From assembly GCF_017592545.1 (NCBI RefSeq), contig NZ_JAGFOA010000002.1:372001-436000 (forward strand): DNA of 64,000 nucleotides, in the 5' to 3' direction. Origin of the DNA: Microbacterium stercoris. Lineage in GTDB: Bacteria; Actinomycetota; Actinomycetes; Actinomycetales; Microbacteriaceae. This document shows, in pieces, positions 43,076 to 51,442 of the stretch (its first letter is position 1; each line of letters starts with the position of its first letter). Position numbers and translations under genes: made by a program. The notes under the pieces were generated by a model. The model searched no databases. It was given only the letters and a program-made list of their open reading frames with translations, and was not told the origin of the DNA.

Positions 43076-44209
43076 ATGAGGCTCGAGCCGATCGGCACCG
43101 AAGAGCCGCGCGCAGTCCTCCGGGCCCTGCGCGCGGCTCTCGGCGTCGGGCCCGCCGTCGCCCTCGGCGGTGGCGACTCGCTGCCGGCGGAGGTGCCGGC
43201 GGGCACGGCGGTGGTCGTGACGACCTCCGGATCGAGCGGGGTGCCGAAATCCGTCGTCCTCTCGCGGGCGGCGCTCACCTCCAGCGCGCTCGCCACCTCG
43301 GCGCGGATCGGCGAGGGCCAGTGGCTGCTCGCGCTGCCCGCCACATACGTCGCGGGCGTGCAGGTGCTGGTGCGCTCGCTGGTGCAGGGCACCGAGCCCG
43401 CGATCCTGGCCGGCCGCTTCTCGGCGGCCGCGTTCGCGCACGTCGTGAGCGGCATGCACTCATCGCACGGCGGCGAGCGGGTGCCCACATTCACCTCGCT
43501 GGTGCCCGCGCAGCTGCAGACGCTCGTGGACGCGGCGGACACCGATCCGGCCATCGCGCGCGCCCTGGCCTCGTTCGAGGCGATCCTGATCGGCGGACAG
43601 GCGCTGCCCGAGACCCTGCGCGAGCGCGCCGCCGCCCACGGCGCCCGCATCGTGCGCACCTACGGATCGAGCGAGACCGCGGGCGGATGCGTCTACGACG
43701 GCATTCCCCTCGACGGCGTGCGCCTGACCGAGATCGACGGCGAGATCCGCATCGCAGGCCCCACCCTCGCCGACGGGTACCTCGGCGATCCCGCGCTCAC
43801 CGATCGCGTCTTCGTGCGCGACGACGACGGCACCCGCTGGTACCGCACGGGAGACGCCGGATCCGTCGAGGGCGGCATCCTGCGCATCACCGGTCGGATC
43901 GACAACGTGATCGTCAGCGGGGGAGTGAACGTCTCGCTCGACCGCGTCGAGCGGGTCGTGCGGGAGCTGCCCGGGCTCGCCGCCGCGGTCGTCGTGGGTG
44001 CCGCGGACGAGCGCTGGGGCGAGACGCCGGTGCTCGTCGCGCCGCGTGCGGACGTGGCCGACCCGGACACCGCGCTCGCCGCGGCGCGCGCCGCGGTCGA
44101 GGCGGCGGTGGGCAAGCCCGCACGTCCCTCGCGCCTGGTGCTGCTCGATGCCCTCCCGCGGCTGAGCTCGGGCAAGCCCGACCGCGTCGCGCTGCGCACG
44201 CTCGTCTGA
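43076..44209 (+). CDS. menE: o-succinylbenzoate--CoA ligase
   Basis: Activates o-succinylbenzoate with ATP and CoA. 377 residues, the short form found in actinobacteria. ANL-superfamily motifs: VVVTTSGSSGVPKSVVLSR (P-loop, residues about 43-61), TYGSSETAGGCVYDG, WYRTGDAGSVEGGILRITGR (hinge) and a late LSSGKPDRVAL with the catalytic lysine. It starts 13 bases after the ParM-like gene, so the two probably share a transcript. Confidence 0.95.
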   Translation: MRLEPIGTEEPRAVLRALRAALGVGPAVALGGGDSLPAEVPAGTAVVVTTSGSSGVPKSVVLSRAALTSSALATSARIGEGQWLLALPATYVAGVQVLVRSLVQGTEPAILAGRFSAAAFAHVVSGMHSSHGGERVPTFTSLVPAQLQTLVDAADTDPAIARALASFEAILIGGQALPETLRERAAAHGARIVRTYGSSETAGGCVYDGIPLDGVRLTEIDGEIRIAGPTLADGYLGDPALTDRVFVRDDDGTRWYRTGDAGSVEGGILRITGRIDNVIVSGGVNVSLDRVERVVRELPGLAAAVVVGAADERWGETPVLVAPRADVADPDTALAAARAAVEAAVGKPARPSRLVLLDALPRLSSGKPDRVALRTLV

Positions 44210-44704
44210 GTCGCCCGCCGCCCGTTCGTCGAGCGAGGGAGGAACGACCGAGTCGAGACGCCCAAGCGCCGGTCGTGGTCGGGGTCCTGCGAGGGTTGCG
44301 GCGTCTCGACTCGCTGCGCTCGCTCGACGAACGAGGGGCGTCCCGTGCGTTCGGGCCTGTCGGGGTTCCTTCGCCTCCGTTCGTCGAGCGAGGGAGGAAC
44401 GACCGAGTCGAGACGCCGAAGCGTCGGTCGTGGTCGTGGTCGGGGTCGTGCGGAGGCCTGGGCGTCTCGACTCGCTCCGCTCGCTCGACGAACGAGGGGG
44501 CGTCGCGCGTGGTCGGGGTCGTGCGGGGGCCTCGGCGTCTCGACTCGCTGCGCTCGCTCGACGAACGAGGGGGCGTCGCGCGTGGTCGGGGTCGTGCGGG
44601 GGCTGGGGCGTCTCGACTCGCTGCGCTCGCTCGACGAACGAGGGGGCGTCGCGCGTGGCGGGGCTGCCGCGCGACGGGCGGCGCACCCGGCGTACCCTGG
44701 CCGC
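44210..44704. repeat. BIME-like cluster including a 73-bp tandem repeat between menE and the lipoprotein gene
   Basis: Two units in plus sense (starting 44223 and 44378, CGTTCGTCGAGCGAGGGAGG type) face four in the opposite sense (starting 44300, 44461, 44534 and 44607, GGCGTCTCGACTCGCT type), so large hairpins are possible. The last three start exactly 73 bases apart and are a tandem repeat of 73 bp, with the third copy diverging after about 50 bases. No gene is credible. The promoter of the downstream lipoprotein gene lies at the very end. Confidence 0.85.
44693..44698 (+). promoter_or_regulatory. -10 element TACCCT of the sugar dehydrogenase-like gene
   Basis: TACCCT ends six bases before the ATG at 44705, directly after the repeat cluster. 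Confidence 0.5.
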
Positions 44705-45724
44705 ATGCGACGACGAGCGGCGGTGACGGTGGCGGCCGTGCTGGTGCTGACCGGATGCGCGGGCGAACCGAGCCCGCCGCCCGAGACCCCCTCGGAGGTC
44801 GTCGCGAGCGGACTCGCCGCGCCCTGGTCGATCGCGATCCACAACGACACCGTCCTGATCAGCGAGCGCGACAGCGGCCGCATCCTGCGCCTCGATCCGG
44901 ATGGCACAACGAGCGAGCTCGGCGTGGTCGCGGGAGTCGAGCACGGCGGCGAGGGCGGACTGCTGGGTCTGGCCTTCGACGAGGAGGGGCGGCTCTACGC
45001 GTACTCGACGGGCGCCGGCGGCAACCGCGTCGAGCGCTTCGATGACCCTCGCTCGCTCGATGATCCCGTGACCCTGGTCGACGGGATCCCGGCGGCCGGA
45101 AACCACAACGGCGGGCGCCTCGCCTTCGGCCCCGACGGCTTCCTCTACGTCTCCACCGGCGACGCGGGCGACGGATCCCACTCCCAGGATCCCGACTCCC
45201 TCGGCGGCAAGATCCTGCGTATGACCGAGGACGGGGATCCGGCCCCCGGCAACCCGGATCCGGACTCCCTCGTGTGGTCGATGGGCCACCGCAATGTGCA
45301 GGGCCTCGCCTGGGACAGCTCCGGCACGATGTACGCCACCGAGTTCGGCCAGAACACATGGGACGAGCTCAACGTCATCGAGGCCGGAGCGAACTACGGC
45401 TGGCCGGATGTCGAGGGCACGGGCGGCGAGGACCGCGGCTTCACGGATCCGATCCGCCAGTGGACGACCGCCGAGGCCAGTCCCAGCGGACTTGCGATCG
45501 CGGACGACGTGATCCTGATCGCGAATCTCCGCGGCGAGCGGCTGCGCGCCCTCACGGTGGCGGCCCCCGAGCACAGCGCGGATCTGCACACGGGCGACCG
45601 CGTGCGCGACGTCGCCGTCACCCCCGACGGCGAGGTCTGGATCCTGACGAACAACACCGACGGCCGCGGTGACCCGGGCCCGGACGACGACCGGATCCTC
45701 CGCATCGACCTGCCCGCCGAGTGA
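44705..45724 (+). CDS. PQQ-dependent sugar dehydrogenase-like lipoprotein (glucose/sorbosone dehydrogenase fold)
   Basis: 339 residues. The signal peptide ends in a lipobox (VAAVLVLTGC). A six-bladed beta-propeller follows, with GLAAPWSIAIHNDTVLISERD, HGGEGGLLGLAFDE, NHNGGRLAFGPDGFLYVSTGDAGD, SMGHRNVQGLAWD and TEFGQNTWDELN, all conserved in GDH-B-like proteins. The enzyme would be anchored on the outer membrane face. Whether PQQ is really bound in this organism is uncertain. Confidence 0.92.
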   Translation: MRRRAAVTVAAVLVLTGCAGEPSPPPETPSEVVASGLAAPWSIAIHNDTVLISERDSGRILRLDPDGTTSELGVVAGVEHGGEGGLLGLAFDEEGRLYAYSTGAGGNRVERFDDPRSLDDPVTLVDGIPAAGNHNGGRLAFGPDGFLYVSTGDAGDGSHSQDPDSLGGKILRMTEDGDPAPGNPDPDSLVWSMGHRNVQGLAWDSSGTMYATEFGQNTWDELNVIEAGANYGWPDVEGTGGEDRGFTDPIRQWTTAEASPSGLAIADDVILIANLRGERLRALTVAAPEHSADLHTGDRVRDVAVTPDGEVWILTNNTDGRGDPGPDDDRILRIDLPAE

Positions 45725-45780
45725 GCGGATCGCGCGAGCCGCGGCGGCCACCCGGCGAGGCTCCGATGCCGCAGGCGGAA

Positions 45781-45786
45781 TAGGAT
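45781..45786 (+). promoter_or_regulatory. -10 element TAGGAT of menA (leaderless type)
   Basis: TAGGAT ends eight bases before the menA GTG, slightly longer than the six typical here. Confidence 0.4.
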
Positions 45787-45794
45787 CATCGATC

Positions 45795-46754
45795 GTGGCG
45801 AAGAAATCCCAGACGTACGGCGTGAGCGGCAATCCGGCGAGGCGCGGCATCTCGCGCGCGGCGGCCTCGCCCACGGCGCGGCCCGTGACCGCGGGCGACT
45901 GGATCGGCGCGGCGCGCCTGCGCACGCTGCCCCTTGCGGTGGCCCCGGTCGTCATCGGAACGGGAGCAGCCCTCCTCGTCACCGACGTCTTCCACTGGGT
46001 GATCGCCCTGACCTGCCTGGCGGTGGCGGTCGCGCTGCAGATCGGCGTGAACTTCGCGAACGATTACAGCGACGGCATCCGGGGCACCGACGCCCATCGT
46101 GTCGGTCCCGCGCGCCTCACCGCGTCGGGCAGGGTCACGCCGCGTTCGGTGCTGATCGCCGCGCTGATCTTCTTCGGGATCGCGGCGATCGCCGGCATTG
46201 CGATCACCATCCGCACGCAGCAGTGGTGGTTCCTGCTGGTGGGAGCCGTCTGCATCGTCGCCGCGTGGTTCTACACGGGCGGCAAGCGTCCCTACGGCTA
46301 CAACGCCCTCGGCGAGGTCTTCGTCTTCGTGTTCTTCGGCCTGGTGGCCACCCTCGGGACCACCTACGTGCAGGCGCTCGCCCTGCCGCAGGAGGCCTGG
46401 TTCGGCGCGATCGGTGCGGGCCTCCTCGCGTGCGCCGTGCTTCTGGCGAACAACCTGCGCGACATCGATCAGGATCGCCGCGTCGGCAAGCGCACGCTGA
46501 CGGTGCTGATCGGCCGGCGCTGGACGCAGATCCTGTTCACGCTGTTCATTGTGCTCCCGATGGGAATCGCGGTGCTGCTCGCCGCCTTCTATCCGATCGC
46601 GTGGCTGGCGCTTCTCGCCCTGCTCGCGGGCGGCCCGGCCATCCTGATCGTGTGGACCTACCGCGACCCGCGCGAGCTCGTCACGGCTCTCGCTCTGACG
46701 TCGCTGACGTCGCTGGGCTACGCCGGCTTCCTCTTCTGGGCCTTCGCGGGCTGA
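45795..46754 (+). CDS. menA: 1,4-dihydroxy-2-naphthoate polyprenyltransferase
   Basis: Attaches the polyprenyl tail to DHNA in the membrane. 319 residues with about eight hydrophobic helices. The metal-diphosphate motifs are NFANDYSDGIRGTDAHRVGP (first Asp-rich motif) and LANNLRDIDQDRRVGKRTL (second). The GTG start gives a basic cytoplasmic N-terminus (MAKKSQTYGVSGNPARRG). Confidence 0.95.
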   Translation: MAKKSQTYGVSGNPARRGISRAAASPTARPVTAGDWIGAARLRTLPLAVAPVVIGTGAALLVTDVFHWVIALTCLAVAVALQIGVNFANDYSDGIRGTDAHRVGPARLTASGRVTPRSVLIAALIFFGIAAIAGIAITIRTQQWWFLLVGAVCIVAAWFYTGGKRPYGYNALGEVFVFVFFGLVATLGTTYVQALALPQEAWFGAIGAGLLACAVLLANNLRDIDQDRRVGKRTLTVLIGRRWTQILFTLFIVLPMGIAVLLAAFYPIAWLALLALLAGGPAILIVWTYRDPRELVTALALTSLTSLGYAGFLFWAFAG

Positions 46755-46779
46755 CTCCGCCCCGCCCCGCCCCGCCCCC

Positions 46780-46831
46780 CGTTCGTCGAGCGAGCGAAGC
46801 GAGTCGAGACGCCCCGAGCTTTCCGCAGGCG
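46780..46831. repeat. REP-like unit between convergent menA and the DUF4229 gene
   Basis: One CGTTCGTCGAGCGAGCGAAG-type unit fills most of the 77 bp gap between two genes that converge, placing it at both transcript ends. Confidence 0.7.
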
Positions 46832-47137
46832 TCAGCCCCGCTGAGCCTCGTCGTTCGCGGCGTCCTCGAGCTCGTCCTCGAGCTCTCGCTCGGTCTTCGT
46901 CGAGCGCGCGGCGTCGCGGGCGGCGCGTCGGTTGGCCAGGGCGAGGGTGGCGTCGGCCAGCGGGCGGCGCAGGAAGAGCACCGAGACACTGAGGCCGATG
47001 AGGGCCGCGAACACGGCGGCGAGCCACCAGAGGTCGTGGAATGCCGGCAGCAGCATCATCAGCGCGAAGGGCACCAGGAACGCCGCGAGGCGCAGGACGG
47101 TGAACACGGCGAATGCGACGGCGGGCGAGTTCTTCAC
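46832..47137 (-). CDS. DUF4229 family small membrane protein
   Basis: 101 residues: two hydrophobic segments (about 8-30 and 35-54) and a charged C-terminal tail rich in Arg, Glu and Asp. FLRRPLADATLALANRRAARDAARS is characteristic of DUF4229, an actinobacterial family often found among the menaquinone genes. Function unknown. The GTG start has TAGACT six bases upstream. Confidence 0.88.
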   Translation of the reverse strand: MKNSPAVAFAVFTVLRLAAFLVPFALMMLLPAFHDLWWLAAVFAALIGLSVSVLFLRRPLADATLALANRRAARDAARSTKTERELEDELEDAANDEAQRG

Positions 47138-47143
47138 GATTCG

Positions 47144-47149
47144 AGTCTA
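47144..47149 (-). promoter_or_regulatory. -10 element TAGACT of the DUF4229 gene (leaderless type)
   Basis: On the minus strand, TAGACT is six bases before the GTG start. Confidence 0.5.
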
Positions 47150-47220
47150 CGAAGAAGGCCTGAGAGCCTCCTCGCGAAGCGGCCGCGACCACAGCGGCCG
47201 CTTGCTTCGCTCGCAGAGGG

Positions 47221-47226
47221 GATAAT
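47221..47226 (+). promoter_or_regulatory. -10 element GATAAT of the PLDc_N-menD unit (leaderless type)
   Basis: GATAAT, close to the consensus TATAAT, ends six bases before the ATG at 47233. Confidence 0.55.
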
Positions 47227-47232
47227 CGAGAG

Positions 47233-47640
47233 ATGACGCGTGTCCTGATCGTCCTCGGCATCGCCGCCGTCGTCTTCTGGGTGTTCAGCCTGGTCGATGT
47301 GGCGCTGCAGCCGCCCTCGCGCCACCGCGGGGTGTCGAAGGGCGCGTGGATCGCCATCGTCATCCTCATCCCCGTGCTCGGCGGTGTGCTCTGGTTCGCA
47401 CTCGGGCGAGCGCGCCCGCAGGCGGGCCGTGTGGTCGCGCCCGACGACGACCCGCAGTTCCTGGGCACGCTGCGCGGCGCGAGCGATCAGGATGAGCGCA
47501 TCCGGCTCCTCGAGGAGGAGCTCGCCCGGCTCGACGCCGAGGGCGACGACCCCACGCCCGAGCAGAAGCGGGGAGAGAAGCCGGCTCCGGATCAGGACGG
47601 TTCCGCACCGGACGGGCCCGGATCCGACGGAGCCCGCTGA
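47233..47640 (+). CDS. PLDc_N (phospholipase D-nuclease N-terminal) domain membrane protein
   Basis: 135 residues: two helices (about 4-22 and 38-56) with FSLVDVALQPPSRHRGVSKGAWIAIVILIPVLGGVLWFALGR, the PLDc_N pattern, and a long acidic cytoplasmic tail. No phospholipase domain is attached. Homologues next to menD are common in actinobacteria. Only one base separates its stop from the menD start. Confidence 0.9.
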   Translation: MTRVLIVLGIAAVVFWVFSLVDVALQPPSRHRGVSKGAWIAIVILIPVLGGVLWFALGRARPQAGRVVAPDDDPQFLGTLRGASDQDERIRLLEEELARLDAEGDDPTPEQKRGEKPAPDQDGSAPDGPGSDGAR

Positions 47641-47641
47641 C

Positions 47642-49315
47642 GTGAGCGCGCTCGCGTCTCCCGCGACCGAGGCGGCCGCGGCGCTGCTCGACGAGCTCGC
47701 GGCCCTCGGCGTGCGGCACGTCGTTGTGAGCCCCGGGTCGCGCTCGCAGGCGCTCGCCCTCGCGGCCGCCGCGCTCGAGCGCACCGGGCGCATCCGGCTG
47801 CACGTGCGCATCGATGAGCGCGTCGCGGGCTTCACCGCGCTCGGCATCGGCCGCGAGACCGGGGTTCCGGCAGCGGTGATCTGTACCTCGGGAACGGCCG
47901 TCGGCAACCTGCTGCCCGCAGTGATGGAGGCACATCACGCGGGCGTGCCGCTGCTGCTGCTCACGGCCGACCGTCCTCCCGAGCTGCGGGGCGTGGGCGC
48001 GAATCAGGCCACGGCTCAGCCGGGCATCTTCGGATCCTTCACCCGCTTCTCCGCCGACGCGCCGGTTCCTGCGGGAGCCGCCGGCGAGACCGATGCGCAG
48101 CGCGAGCTGGCTCGCGAGGCGATGGCCGCCGCGTCGGCGCCGCACGCCGGCCCCGTGCACCTCAATCTGCCCTCCCGCGAACCGCTCGCCGGCGTGCTGC
48201 CCGGATGGTTCGCGGACGGCGAGACCCGGGCGGTCCCTGTCGAGCGGTCGGCCGCGGCCGGCCCCGCCCCGCACGCGGTGGCGCAGGGCCCCCGCACGGT
48301 CGTGATCGCGGGAGCCGATGCCGGCCCGGATGCCGAGCAGTTCGCGCACGAGGGATCCTTCCCGCTGATCGCCGAGATCGTCAGCGGATCGCGCTTCGGC
48401 CGCCACGTCGTGCACGGCTACCGCGCTCTGCTGCGGGAGCCGTCGCTGGGCGGCGAGATCGAGCGCGCCGTCGTCTTCGGGCATCCCACACTGAGCCGCG
48501 AGGTCGCGTCCCTGCTCTCGCGCGAGGACGTCGAGGTCATCGCCGTGCGGGGCCCGGGCGAGGATCTGGATCTGAACCACACGACCGCGCATGTCGACGC
48601 CCTCACGGTTGTGGGAGATCCGGATCGCGCGTGGCTCGGTGCGTGGATGCGGGCGTCGGCGGCGCGCGTGGTGGATCTGGACGCTCCGGCGCCGGATCTC
48701 GCGGGCCTGACCTCGAAGGATCCGCTCGCTCGTGCCCAGGCCAATCGCATCGAGCTCGCCGCCGTGCGTCGCGAGGTCGATCGCGAGCAGCTCGCGGCGG
48801 CGGTGTGGGCGGCGACGTGGCCGCACGACCGGCTGGTGTTCGGCTCGTCGCGGATCGTGCGCGTGGCCGACGCTGTGCTGCCGGGCAAGCGCGTGCCCGT
48901 GCACGCGAATCGTGGGCTCGCGGGTATCGACGGAACGGTCGCCACCGGCCTCGGCATCGCCCTCGCCGCGCAGGACGGGGCGCGTCCGGGCGTCACCCGC
49001 GTGCTGCTCGGAGACCTCACGCTGCTGCATGACGTCGGCGCCCTGCTGGTGCCCGCGTCCGAGGACGAGCCGCGCATCCAGCTCATCGTCGGCAACGACG
49101 GCGGCGGCACCATCTTCGACGGCCTGGAGGTCGCGCAGGTGGCTTCGCGCGACGACATGGAGCGCGTGCAGTACACGCCCCAGGTCGCCGACCTCGCGTC
49201 GCTCGCACGGGCCTACGGCTGGGAGCACACGCGCGTCACGACCCGCTCCGCACTGGATCAGGCGCTCATCGCGCCGGGCCGTCGCACGATCATCGAGGTG
49301 CCGCTGGAGCGCTGA
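47642..49315 (+). CDS. menD: 2-succinyl-5-enolpyruvyl-6-hydroxy-3-cyclohexene-1-carboxylate synthase
   Basis: Thiamine-diphosphate enzyme joining isochorismate and 2-oxoglutarate. 557 residues from GTG 47642. N-terminal VRHVVVSPGSRSQALALAAA, RIDERVAGFTALGIGRETG (catalytic Glu region) and CTSGTAVGNLLPAVMEA. The ThDP/Mg site is LLGDLTLLHDVGALL with ...IVGNDGGGTIF... further on. It is translationally close to the PLDc_N gene. Confidence 0.96.
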   Translation: MSALASPATEAAAALLDELAALGVRHVVVSPGSRSQALALAAAALERTGRIRLHVRIDERVAGFTALGIGRETGVPAAVICTSGTAVGNLLPAVMEAHHAGVPLLLLTADRPPELRGVGANQATAQPGIFGSFTRFSADAPVPAGAAGETDAQRELAREAMAAASAPHAGPVHLNLPSREPLAGVLPGWFADGETRAVPVERSAAAGPAPHAVAQGPRTVVIAGADAGPDAEQFAHEGSFPLIAEIVSGSRFGRHVVHGYRALLREPSLGGEIERAVVFGHPTLSREVASLLSREDVEVIAVRGPGEDLDLNHTTAHVDALTVVGDPDRAWLGAWMRASAARVVDLDAPAPDLAGLTSKDPLARAQANRIELAAVRREVDREQLAAAVWAATWPHDRLVFGSSRIVRVADAVLPGKRVPVHANRGLAGIDGTVATGLGIALAAQDGARPGVTRVLLGDLTLLHDVGALLVPASEDEPRIQLIVGNDGGGTIFDGLEVAQVASRDDMERVQYTPQVADLASLARAYGWEHTRVTTRSALDQALIAPGRRTIIEVPLER

Positions 49316-49329
49316 GCCCGTGCGCTCGA

Positions 49330-49395
49330 GGGGTGGTGGTCACGAATCGCCGCGCGCCCTCTCGCCCGCCCGGCGTTTCCTGACCACGACTCGTG
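49330..49395. repeat. GGTCAC/GTGACC-type inverted repeat between convergent menD and the PPK2 gene
   Basis: GGTGGTCACGAATCGCCG near 49334 and CTGACCACGACTCGTG near 49379 are opposite-sense units of the repeat family that fills 51.4-52.5 kb. Position at a convergent gene pair suggests transcript ends. Confidence 0.55.
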
Positions 49396-49398
49396 CCG

Positions 49399-50265
49399 TC
49401 AGAGGGTGGCCCGCAGGCGGGCCTTCTCGCCTTCCACATCGAAGTCCGCTGCGGGCCACTGGGGGTCGATGTCCTCCAGCACCTCAAGCAGCAGCTCCTG
49501 CACGGCCAGCCGCGCGTACCACTTGCGATTCGCTGGCACGACGAACCAGGGAGCCTGGTCGGTCGACGTACGGGTGAGGGCCACCTGGTACGCCTCCTGG
49601 TACTCGTCCCAGTGAGCGCGCTCGTCGACGTCGCCCGGGTTGTACTTCCAGTGCTTGTCCGGCCGGTCGAGGCGCTCCATCAGGCGCCTGCCCTGCTCCT
49701 CCGGCGAGATGTGCAGCATCACCTTCAGGATGCGCGTGCCTGAGTCGGCCACGCGCTGCTCGAACTCGGCGATCGCGTCGTAGCGGCGCTCGATCTCGGC
49801 GGGCTCCGCGAGTCGGCGCACGCGCCCGATGAGCACGTCCTCGTAGTGCGAGCGGTCGAACACGCCGATCAGGCCCGCGCCGGGCAGGCGCTTCTCGATG
49901 CGCCAGAGGAAGTCGTGCGACAGCTCCTCCTCGGTCGGAGCCTTGAACGCGGCCAGCTCGATGCCCTGCGGATCGACGCCGCCGACCACGTGGCGCACGA
50001 CACCGCCCTTGCCCGCCGAGTCCATCGCCTGCAGCACCAGCAGCACCGCGTCCGTCGCCGTGCCGCCGCGACTGGCGGCGTAGAGGCGCTCCTGATACTC
50101 GGCCAGCTGCTCGAGCCCGCTCTTGAGGTCGAGCTTTCCGCTGACCTTGTCGCCGTCGTATCCCGGCGTCGCGTTCGGGTCGACATCCGCGAGCCGGAAG
50201 CCCTCTCCCACCCGCAGCACCGTGCGCGCATCATCCGTCCACCGGGTCTGGCTCTTCGCGATCAT
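49399..50265 (-). CDS. polyphosphate kinase 2 family protein
   Basis: 288 residues from ATG 50265. P-loop-like LLVLQAMDSAGKGGVVRHVV, then GVDPQGIELAAFKAPTEEELSHDFLWRI and Walker B VFDRSHYEDVLIGRV, the three PPK2 hallmarks. LHISPEEQGRRLMERLDRPDKHWKYNPGD continues the lid region. Uses polyphosphate to phosphorylate nucleoside mono- or diphosphates. The substrate class (ADP/GDP or AMP) is not decided by eye. Confidence 0.93.
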   Translation of the reverse strand: MIAKSQTRWTDDARTVLRVGEGFRLADVDPNATPGYDGDKVSGKLDLKSGLEQLAEYQERLYAASRGGTATDAVLLVLQAMDSAGKGGVVRHVVGGVDPQGIELAAFKAPTEEELSHDFLWRIEKRLPGAGLIGVFDRSHYEDVLIGRVRRLAEPAEIERRYDAIAEFEQRVADSGTRILKVMLHISPEEQGRRLMERLDRPDKHWKYNPGDVDERAHWDEYQEAYQVALTRTSTDQAPWFVVPANRKWYARLAVQELLLEVLEDIDPQWPAADFDVEGEKARLRATL

Positions 50266-50542
50266 GCGCCATTCTGCCCGCGGGGGAGCGCCCCGGGTCA
50301 AGGGCTGTACTTCCCTCCTTTTCTGCGTCCGGCTCGAGTCGTTCGCTCCGGTCGTTCGTTCCGGTCGTGGTCAGAACTCGCCGTGCGGAGAGCGGCCCCT
50401 GCGGCGCGGCTCGACCAGGAGCTCGAGACGGGCGGGCGGGGCGGGGGCGCGCTGACTCGTCCCCAGGACGGATCCGGATCCGATCCGTCCCCGGATCCGG
50501 CGGACGGCGGATCCGTCGCACCCGCGTCGCCAGAGTGGGAAG

Positions 50543-51442
50543 ATGCCCGCTCCAACGCCGCTGCCATCGGTCCTGGCTCCCGGTTTCACCGTCGATGACG
50601 CACGCGACGCCGGTGTGTCGGCAAGCCGGCTGCGCCGGAAAGACCTGGTTCCCCCCTTCCACGGCGCCCGCTCCCGCGGCGCACTGTCGGATGCGCAGAG
50701 GCTCGGGCTGCTGCTCGCCGTCGTACCTCTGCACGCCTGCGCCGCCGGTGCCACCGCCGCGCTCCTGCACGGGCTGCCCCTGCCGCCGGCGAGGGAGGCG
50801 GATGCCTTCGGTCGCCCCGTTCTGGCGGTGCCGGTCGGCGCGACTCGTGTGCGGCGTCCGGGCGTGAGGGGCTGCGTGCTCGACCTCGTCGGTGACGATG
50901 TGGTGCGCAGGCGCGGGGTGCGCACGCTCAGTGTCGCCCGCACCTGGGTGGACTTGTCGCGGCAGCTGGGGCTCGCCGACCTTGTGGCCGTGACCGACCG
51001 CATCCTCTCGCGCCGAGCGCCACTGCTCACGCGCGACGATCTGATGGCGATGGCCGAGCGCTTCGCCCGGACGCCGTACGCGAGGCTCCGCGCCGAGGCC
51101 CTCCGCCTCGCCGACGCGGGATCGGAGTCGCCGCAGGAGTCGTGGACGCGGGTCACGCTTGTGACGGCCGGGCTGCCCGCGCCGGAGTGCAACGTGGAGA
51201 TCTGGGACGGCGACCGGATGATCGGTCGCGTCGACATGCTCTATCCCGCGCAGAAGCTCATCATCGAGTACCAGGGCGACCATCATCGCGACCCCGCGCA
51301 GTGGCGGGCCGACGAACTGCGGCGCGCCGAGCTGGAGGCGGCCGGCTACCGGGTGACGTACGTCACGGCGGCCGACCGCAGGGATCCTGCCCGACTCGTC
51401 GCGCGGATCCGTCGCCTCCTCGCCGCCCCGACTCGCCCGTAA
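50543..51442 (+). CDS. hypothetical protein with DUF559/Vsr-like endonuclease-fold C-terminus (AbiEi-like context)
   Basis: 299 residues. The C-terminal third contains ECNVEIWDGDRMIGRVDMLYP, then AQKLIIEYQGDHHRDPAQWRADELRRAELEAAGYRVTYV. The D...E-x-Q pattern is that of the PD-(D/E)XK-like DUF559 group. The N-terminal part (SASRLRRKDLVPPFHGARS, then AAGATAALLHGLPLP) matches actinobacterial proteins often annotated as type IV toxin-antitoxin AbiEi-like. No toxin partner follows; instead the gene is flanked downstream by about 1 kb of repeats. Function unknown; a nuclease role is possible. Confidence 0.75.
   Translation: MPAPTPLPSVLAPGFTVDDARDAGVSASRLRRKDLVPPFHGARSRGALSDAQRLGLLLAVVPLHACAAGATAALLHGLPLPPAREADAFGRPVLAVPVGATRVRRPGVRGCVLDLVGDDVVRRRGVRTLSVARTWVDLSRQLGLADLVAVTDRILSRRAPLLTRDDLMAMAERFARTPYARLRAEALRLADAGSESPQESWTRVTLVTAGLPAPECNVEIWDGDRMIGRVDMLYPAQKLIIEYQGDHHRDPAQWRADELRRAELEAAGYRVTYVTAADRRDPARLVARIRRLLAAPTRP

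Noticed and set aside
44461..44680. 73-bp tandem array as a CRISPR or a plasmid-style iteron set
   Set aside because: The whole 73-bp unit repeats with no unique spacers, and it belongs to the REP-like family found at other transcript ends. It lies downstream of menE, not upstream of the ParM pair.
50302..50542. Possible small gene between the PPK2 gene and the DUF559-like gene
   Set aside because: Open frames there are Arg/Gly-rich and contain a REP-like arm near 50360 plus short GGATCCGGATC-type repeats. No start or ribosome site is convincing.
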